From assembly GCF_026898155.1 (NCBI RefSeq), contig NZ_CP114029.1:4320001-4384000 (forward strand): DNA of 64,000 nucleotides, in the 5' to 3' direction. The notes beneath the pieces were generated by a model. It made no database searches. It saw nothing but the letters and a program-made list of their open reading frames with translations, and had not been told where the DNA came from. Every line of letters begins with the position of its first letter. Position 1 is the first letter of the stretch. Source of the DNA: Jiella pelagia. GTDB lineage: Bacteria; Pseudomonadota; Alphaproteobacteria; Rhizobiales; Rhizobiaceae. Positions 58,941-64,000 of the stretch are shown piece after piece. Both the position numbers and the translations under genes were made by a program.

Positions 58941-60005
58941 TCATCTTGCAACGCGCAATGGCGTCTGGTCGTCGACTATTCGCACCAAGTGGCCAGCTGC
59001 GCGCTGGACCTGTTCGCGGCTGACGTCGAGATGGGTGACGACGCGCATGCGCGTCGGTGTCTCCACGCCCAGCCGCACGCCATGCCCGGCGAGCCGCGCG
59101 GCAATCTCGCCTGCATCCAAGGCGTAGCCGGCCACATCGAGGAAGAGGATGTTCGTCGCGATCCTTTCGGGAAATACGGGGATGCCCGCCGCCCGGGCGA
59201 TCTCGCCAAACAGCCGCGCATTGTCGTGATCTTCCGCCAGGCGCTCATAGTTATGGTCGAGGGCATAAAGGCCCGCGGCCGCGAGAAAGCCGGCCTGGCG
59301 CATCGCGCCGCCCAGTCGGTGCTTCCAGAACCACGCTTCGGCGATGAAGTCCTTGGAACCCGCCAGCACGCCGCCGACCGGGCATCCAAGGCCCTTCGAC
59401 AGGTCGATCCAGGCGCTGTCCATGCCCCGTGTATGCTCTGCCGCGGATTGGCCGGAGGCGATAGCCGCATTCGGCAGCCTTGCGCCATCCATATGGGCTG
59501 CGAGCCCCCGGGCGTGCGCCGCGGCGGCCACCTCGGCGAGAGCCGTCGTCGGCCAGACGCTGCCGCCGCCCCGATTGGCCGTCTGTTCGACGCTGACGAC
59601 GCGGCTGCGCGGCGAGCGGTGGCGCGGAGCGCGGATCGCTGCCTCGACGTCGCTTGCCGCGAAGATCCCGTCCGGCGTCTCGATCGTGCGAAACTGGGCT
59701 CCGGCCAGCGCCGAGGCGCCGGCGCCTTCGGAGCCGAACACGTGGGCGTTGGCGGCGGCGATGATCTCGTCACCGGGACGGCAGTGGACGAGATAGGCGA
59801 TCTGGTTGCACATGGTGCCGGACGGCAGAAACAGCGCCGCTTCCATTCCCAGCAGGTCAGCCACCCGCTCGCCGAGGGCCAGGACGGTCGGATCCTCATA
59901 GCGCTGCTCATCGCCGACCTCCGCCTTCACCATGGCCGCCAGCATTTCGGCCGATGGCTTGGTCGAGGTGTCGGAGATCAGGTCGATCTCGATGTTGCGG
60001 GTCAT
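58941..60005 (-). CDS. ltaE: Low-specificity L-threonine aldolase
   Basis: 354 residues. Splits threonine or allo-threonine to glycine and acetaldehyde with PLP. Features: LISDTSTKPSAEMLAAM, QRYEDPTVLALGE, FLPSGTMCNQIAYL, the Asp and Lys that hold PLP in AHMDGARLPNAA and DLSKGLGCPVGGVL, and the Arg cluster near the end (RVVTHLD). Last gene of a leftward operon after a class V aminotransferase (2-base gap) and amino-acid transporter genes. Confidence 0.93.
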   Translation of the reverse strand: MTRNIEIDLISDTSTKPSAEMLAAMVKAEVGDEQRYEDPTVLALGERVADLLGMEAALFLPSGTMCNQIAYLVHCRPGDEIIAAANAHVFGSEGAGASALAGAQFRTIETPDGIFAASDVEAAIRAPRHRSPRSRVVSVEQTANRGGGSVWPTTALAEVAAAAHARGLAAHMDGARLPNAAIASGQSAAEHTRGMDSAWIDLSKGLGCPVGGVLAGSKDFIAEAWFWKHRLGGAMRQAGFLAAAGLYALDHNYERLAEDHDNARLFGEIARAAGIPVFPERIATNILFLDVAGYALDAGEIAARLAGHGVRLGVETPTRMRVVTHLDVSREQVQRAAGHLVRIVDDQTPLRVAR

Positions 60006-60007
60006 GC

Positions 60008-61210
60008 TTAAAGGCTCTTCAGGTGATGGCCAAGTCGGTCGACGAAACGACGGACGTCATCGGCGTTGTTATAAAAATGCGGGGCGGCGCGCAGATGACC
60101 ATCCTTGCTGGCAACGCGGATGTCCTCGGCTTCGAGCGCCGCCTCGATCTTGTCCGAGCTGGCGCCGCGAAGGTCGAGGCTGACGATGCCGGCGCGCTGC
60201 AGCCATGGCCGCGGGGTGCGCACGGCAAGGCCGGCACGGTCCGATAGGTCGATCAGGAGATCGGTCAGATCGCGGACACGGGCCTCGATGGCGGCGAGCC
60301 CGATTGTCCCGATGAACGCGGCCGAGCGCCGCTGCACGGCAAGCCCGAGGAAGTTGGGATTTCCGTATTCGAACCGATGCGCATCGGGAGCGAGAGCCGG
60401 ATCGGGATCGGTGCGGTCCAGCGTCGCAAACGAGAATTTGGCGGCAAAGGGCGGGCGAAATCGCTCCAGCGCATCGGGCGCGACATACATCAATCCCGCC
60501 CCGGCGACGCTCATCTGCGCCTTGTGGCCGCCGGAGGCGACGACATGGGCGCCGAGATCGTCGATCCGCCGATCGAGAACCCCGATCGCCTGGATCGCGT
60601 CGACGAGGAACAGGACGCCGGTCTCCCGGCACAACTGCGCCAGCGCATCGAGGTCGGCGCGCTGGCCGATGCCGTAGCTGACCCATGCGACCGACAGGAT
60701 ACGTGTGCGCGGATCGATCGCGTCCCGCAATGCATCCGTTGCGACCAGCCCGTCCGGTCCGGCCGCAACAACGCGAACCTCGACGCCGCGGCGGGCCAAG
60801 GGTCGCCACGGAAACGTATTGTTCTCATGCTCGGAAACGGAGATGACGACATTGTCGCCCTCGCGCCAGTCCATGCCCTGGGCAACGATGTTGATGGCTT
60901 CAGAGGTGTTCTTGACGAGGGCGAGGGTTTCAGGCGCCGCGCCAAAGGTCTCGCCCACCATCCGCCGGGTTTCCTCGACAGCGTCCATCGAGAAGGCGCG
61001 ACGCCCGGTGGCGCGCGAACCGATGTCGGCGAACCATTCAGCTGCTGCATCGGCCGCGCAGAGCGGCAGCAGCGCCTTGCGGGCGATGTCGAGATAGACG
61101 GTGCTTGAGGTGGCGGGAAACTGCCCCCGCAGCCCGTCCCAGTCCGGTGTGCCATCCGGCAGGTGCAGGGCAGGGGGCGGCGCATCAAAGCTTTGGGGGG
61201 GCGTGGTCAT
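60008..61210 (-). CDS. Class V PLP-dependent aminotransferase (IPN-epimerase/cysteine desulfurase-like)
   Basis: 400 residues. YLDIARKALLPLC at the N-terminus, KNTSEAINIVAQGM, VSEHENNTFPWR, VDAIQAIGVLD, and the PLP lysine in VASGGHKAQMSVAG. Fold type I, close to isopenicillin-N epimerase/selenocysteine lyase-like proteins; no Cys loop of a desulfurase is obvious. Acts probably on an amino acid imported by the adjacent transporter. Exact reaction unknown. Located between the transporter ATPase and threonine aldolase genes. Confidence 0.85.
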   Translation of the reverse strand: MTTPPQSFDAPPPALHLPDGTPDWDGLRGQFPATSSTVYLDIARKALLPLCAADAAAEWFADIGSRATGRRAFSMDAVEETRRMVGETFGAAPETLALVKNTSEAINIVAQGMDWREGDNVVISVSEHENNTFPWRPLARRGVEVRVVAAGPDGLVATDALRDAIDPRTRILSVAWVSYGIGQRADLDALAQLCRETGVLFLVDAIQAIGVLDRRIDDLGAHVVASGGHKAQMSVAGAGLMYVAPDALERFRPPFAAKFSFATLDRTDPDPALAPDAHRFEYGNPNFLGLAVQRRSAAFIGTIGLAAIEARVRDLTDLLIDLSDRAGLAVRTPRPWLQRAGIVSLDLRGASSDKIEAALEAEDIRVASKDGHLRAAPHFYNNADDVRRFVDRLGHHLKSL

Positions 61211-61216
61211 GGCGTC

Positions 61217-61976
61217 CTATGCGGTGCGGGCGATCTGCCCGATGAAGGCTTGTGCGCGCTCGGTCCTGGGGCTCGAGAAAAAGGTTTCCGGAACGGCGGA
61301 TTCGACGATCTCGCCCTGATCCATGAAAACGACGAGATCGGCCACCCGGCGGGCGAAGCCCATCTCGTGGGTCACGACGATCATCGACTGTCCGCCGACG
61401 GCGAGTTCCTCCATCACGTCGAGAACCTCGTGGACCATTTCGGGGTCGAGGGCCGATGTCGGCTCGTCGAACAGGATCACCTCAGGCTCCAGCATCAGCG
61501 CGCGGGCAATCGCCACGCGCTGGCGCTGGCCGCCGGACAGTTGCCCCGGAGACTTGTCGGTCTGCGAGGCTCAGGCGCACGCGCTCGAGCAGTTCGTGCG
61601 CCCTTTCGATGGCGCGGTGCTCCGGCTCGCCGCGGGCGTAGACGGCGCCGAGCGTCAGGTTCTGCAGGACCGTGAGATGGGGAAACAGGTTGAAATTCTG
61701 GAACACCATGCCGACGCGGCTGCGCACTGTGGCAAGGCTTGCCTGAGTTCCGTCGAGACGGGTCGGGCCGACCTGCAGGTCACCCTCGTGATAGGCCTCG
61801 AGCCCGTTGACGCAGCGGATCAGTGTCGACTTGCCGGAGCCGGACGGGCCGCACAGCACCATCTTCTCGCCCTTCGCAAGGCCGAGCGTGATGTCGCGCA
61901 GGACATGGTGCTGTCCATACCATTTGTTGAGGCCGACCATTTCCACCACGAGGTCGCGCGCGGCTGTGTCACCCAT
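61217..61976 (-). CDS. Amino-acid ABC transporter ATP-binding protein, AapP/GlnQ type (GAGGCTC frameshift)
   Basis: 252 residues when corrected. Walker A GPSGSGKSTLIRCVNGLE, Q-loop GMVFQNFNLFPHLTVLQN, signature LSGGQRQRVAIARAL, Walker B VILFDEPTSALDPEM, His switch VTHEMGFAR. The frame breaks at 61566-61572; one base removed gives VRLSSQTDKSPGQLSGGQRQR. Start ATG at 61976 shares one base with the permease stop. Part of the leftward amino-acid importer operon. Confidence 0.93.
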
Positions 61977-63097
61977 CAGACCGCCCTTCGCAGACGGCTT
62001 TGATTGTCCTGCTCGATCGAGGCGCCGTAGCGCGACATGGCCGAGCAGATCAGGAAGTACAGAAGGAACACGAACAGATAGCCTTCCGTGCCGTAGCGCA
62101 CCCATTCGGGATCCTGCAGCGCCGCCTTGGTCGCGCCGAGAACGTCGAAGAGGCCGAGGATGCTGAAGAATGTGGTGTTCTTGAACGCCCGGATGATGTC
62201 GTTGAACAGCGCCGGCACGACGATGGCCAGCGCCTGCGGCAGGACGATCTTGCGCATGCGCAGCCAGTAGCCGAGCCCCAGAGCTTGGGCCGCCTCGTCC
62301 TGGCCCTCGGGAATCGCCTGCAGGCCGCCTCGCACCACCTCGGCCGCGTAGGCGGCAAAAAACACGATCATGCCGATCTCGGCGCGGATCAGCTTGTCGA
62401 CGGAGAGTTCGGGCGGAAGGAACAGCGGCAGGATCAGGGCCGCGAAGAACAGGAGCGCCAGGAGCGGGATACCACGCACGCCTTCGATGGTGGCGACGCA
62501 CAACAGGCGCACCACCGGCAGCTGTGAGCGCCGACCGATGGCCAGCAGAACGGCAAGCGGCAGGCCGCCGGCGACCGTGCCGCCGAAGATGACGAAGGTG
62601 AGCGGCAGGCCGCCCCAGAGATCCGTGCCGATCGGCTCGAGGCCGAGCACGCCGCCGGCGAGGAGCACGATCGAACCGACGTAGACGATGGTCCAGCCGG
62701 CCAGCCGGGTGCCGACCGCAAGCCAATTCGTCGCCGACACCACGCCCCAGCCGAGCCAGACCGCGACGATTGCGACGCCGCGCCATTGCTGGTCGTAGGG
62801 ATAGGTGCCGAACAGGATCACCCGGTACTTCTCCGCGATCACTGCCCAGCATGCGCCCATCGCCGTTCTGCATGCGGCGCTGCCATCGGGGGAATACCAG
62901 ACGGCGTCGATGATCGACCAGCGCAGGATATGCCACAGGGCGACGGCGACCATCGCGCCGAGGATGAGGGTTGCGATCCCGGTCGTGCGCGTCGGAAAGA
63001 GGTGGGACCGGGCAAAGGCGAGGGGCCCGCGGACCTCGATGCGAGACGCGCGCGCCGGTGAATGGGTCGGCAGGGCGAAGGAAGCAGGTCCCGACAT
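61976..63097 (-). CDS. Amino-acid ABC transporter permease, AapM type
   Basis: 373-residue inner-membrane permease, His/Glu/Gln/Arg family. The N-terminus extends past the core with an extra helix pair as in AapM/BztC proteins. EAA loop: GQDEAAQALGLGYWLRMRKIVLPQAL; end: FKNTTFFSILGLFDVLGATK. Start ATG at 63097 lies 5 bases after the AapQ stop. Together with AapQ-like, AapP-like and a binding protein elsewhere it makes an importer of broad L-amino acids. Confidence 0.93.
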   Translation of the reverse strand: MSGPASFALPTHSPARASRIEVRGPLAFARSHLFPTRTTGIATLILGAMVAVALWHILRWSIIDAVWYSPDGSAACRTAMGACWAVIAEKYRVILFGTYPYDQQWRGVAIVAVWLGWGVVSATNWLAVGTRLAGWTIVYVGSIVLLAGGVLGLEPIGTDLWGGLPLTFVIFGGTVAGGLPLAVLLAIGRRSQLPVVRLLCVATIEGVRGIPLLALLFFAALILPLFLPPELSVDKLIRAEIGMIVFFAAYAAEVVRGGLQAIPEGQDEAAQALGLGYWLRMRKIVLPQALAIVVPALFNDIIRAFKNTTFFSILGLFDVLGATKAALQDPEWVRYGTEGYLFVFLLYFLICSAMSRYGASIEQDNQSRLRRAV

Positions 63098-63101
63098 GGC
63101 C

Positions 63102-64000
63102 TCAGCGCTCCGGAATCTGGACAAGGCGGTTGAGGACGTTCGCCGCCGCACCGATCGTCAGTGACAGCGCCAGATAGATCAGCGCCATGATGCACAGGAC
63201 CTCGATGGTCCGGCCGGAATAGGTGAGCACCGTGTTGGAAATGCTGAACAGGTCCGGATAGCCGACGGCGACGCCGAGCGAGGAGTTCTTCACGAGGCTG
63301 ACATACTGCGCCGCGAGCGGCGGGATGATGACGCGCAGCGCCTGCGGCACCATGACCTTGCGATAGAGATCGCTGCGGCTGAGACCGATCGCATTGGCCG
63401 CCTCGATCTGGCCGGCATCGACGCTGACCAGTCCGCCCCGCACGATCTCGGCGATGAAGGCGGCGATATAGAAGGACAGTCCGAAATAGATCGCCAGGAA
63501 CTCCGGCGCGAGCGTCGCGCCGCCGACGAAGTTGAAGCCCTTGAGTTCCGGTACACTCCACGCCGACGGCGCTCCGGCGACAAGCCAGGTGACGACGGCG
63601 GGTAACAGAAAGGCCGTGATTTCGGCGACTTTCTGAAGCTTCCAGCGCCGACCGGTGCGGCGACGGTGGCGGTCGGCGAGGCGCGAGATGCCGAATGCCA
63701 GCAAGGCGCCGACGACGAGCATCGCGACGACCGCGAGGAAGACGCCGCCATCTTCAGGTGCCGGAACCATCAGGCCGCGGTTGGAGGCGAAGGCCAGATC
63801 GAGGATCGACCACGATTGCCGCGGTCCCGGCATGAGGGTGAAGAAGCTGTACCAGAAAACGATCTGCACGAGCTGCGGCGTGTTGCGGAAGGCCTGGATG
63901 TAGGCTCCGGCAAGGCCCGCGACGAGGACGTTGCGGGACAGCCGGGCAAAGCCGAGCAGCGCCCCCATCACGGTGGCGGTGACGATGCTGAGCAGCGAGA
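63102..64000 (-). CDS. Amino-acid ABC transporter permease, AapQ type (5' end outside window)
   Basis: About 299 residues visible, C-terminal part complete. Helices with FARLSRNVLVAGLAGAYIQ, FRNTPQLVQIVFWYSFF, a long middle loop region (LMVPAPEDGG), and the EAA loop EAANAIGLSRSDLYRKVMVPQALR; end NVLNRLVQIPER. The reading frame stays open to the window edge, so the start and the receptor AapJ should lie beyond it. Same operon as the genes down to 58941. Confidence 0.92.
   Translation of the reverse strand, partial: SLLSIVTATVMGALLGFARLSRNVLVAGLAGAYIQAFRNTPQLVQIVFWYSFFTLMPGPRQSWSILDLAFASNRGLMVPAPEDGGVFLAVVAMLVVGALLAFGISRLADRHRRRTGRRWKLQKVAEITAFLLPAVVTWLVAGAPSAWSVPELKGFNFVGGATLAPEFLAIYFGLSFYIAAFIAEIVRGGLVSVDAGQIEAANAIGLSRSDLYRKVMVPQALRVIIPPLAAQYVSLVKNSSLGVAVGYPDLFSISNTVLTYSGRTIEVLCIMALIYLALSLTIGAAANVLNRLVQIPER

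Noticed and set aside
57097..59127. Long plus-strand frame through rluD, the DUF6476-like gene and tRNA
   Set aside because: It covers the antisense of rluD and non-coding sequence. Only 58204-58591 has coding character after correction.
1489..61572. Programmed +1 frameshifting or recoding at GAGCCTC
   Set aside because: Sites occur in both orientations, in both GAGGCTC and GAGCCTC forms, and identical heptamers in frame (11877, 14653, 31338, 57835) are read normally. A base-calling cause explains all cases.
1..64000. CRISPR array, phage or integrative element
   Set aside because: No regular spaced repeats, no integrase or phage genes, and base composition is even apart from the IS and the divergent promoter regions.

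Overview
The window is a high-GC alphaproteobacterial chromosome segment, most likely from the order Hyphomicrobiales (Rhizobiales). Supporting signs are a SciP-type DUF1153 gene next to a CpdR-like regulator, rluD followed by rpoH (sigma-32), a DUF6476-like protein before tRNA-Glu, an Aap/Bzt-type amino-acid ABC transporter, the hpt / DUF3426 / ftsE-ftsX block, and three copies of a RIME-like palindromic element typical of rhizobial intergenic regions. Genus cannot be fixed from the sequence alone. There is no rRNA, CRISPR array, prophage or plasmid backbone.

Layout. 1-4.6 kb: partial TRAP solute receptor, a BMP-family lipoprotein-type receptor, msrA, a small membrane protein and a two-domain universal stress protein. 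4.7-6.0 kb: an IS4-family insertion sequence sitting in the loop of a palindromic repeat. 6.2-16.8 kb: an acetyl-CoA/acetate control block (Pat-like protein acetyltransferase, Crp/Fnr regulator, LuxR-type response regulator convergent with a solute-symporter hybrid histidine kinase, malate synthase G). 17-21.6 kb: MarR regulator, Bcr-type MFS exporter, D-Ala-D-Ala ligase, Nudix hydrolase, GNAT. 21.7-30.8 kb: ornithine/lysine decarboxylase divergent from a LysR gene, DM13 protein, L,D-transpeptidase, a vanadium-haloperoxidase-like enzyme, DUF1007 plus NicO metal exporter, and a PuuD-like glutamine amidotransferase. 30.9-35 kb: a GluR0-like glutamate-receptor channel and two tandem TRAP receptors. 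35.1-41.1 kb: a Dpp/Opp peptide ABC operon. 41.3-49.5 kb: PepF, an NtrC-type regulator, a Gfo/Idh oxidoreductase, MnmA, SciP, CpdR, Hpt. 49.5-54.5 kb: DUF3426, FtsE, FtsX, YdcF, PlsC, ChaC. 54.6-58.8 kb: DUF2125, RpoH, RluD, DUF6476-like, tRNA-Glu. 58.9-64 kb: an operon of two amino-acid permeases (one cut by the window edge), their ATPase, a class V aminotransferase and a threonine aldolase.

The strongest unexplained signal is scale-wide. Seventeen frameshifts, in 15 protein genes, lie exactly at a GAGSCTC heptamer, and in every case removing one central base restores both GAGCTC and the conserved protein (for example HEL-SGG in an ABC ATPase, RGHQEL in an amidotransferase, VRELEDELG in a LysR protein). 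Only one intact GAGCTC remains in 64 kb, where base composition predicts roughly twenty. The simplest reading is that nearly every GAGCTC has been read with one extra base, probably a systematic base-calling error at a modified (methylated) motif in a long-read assembly. These genes are therefore annotated as intact CDS with a correctable shift, not as pseudogenes. Three further shifts (near 37200, 49325, 51216) fall in short homopolymer or dinucleotide runs and fit ordinary long-read error.
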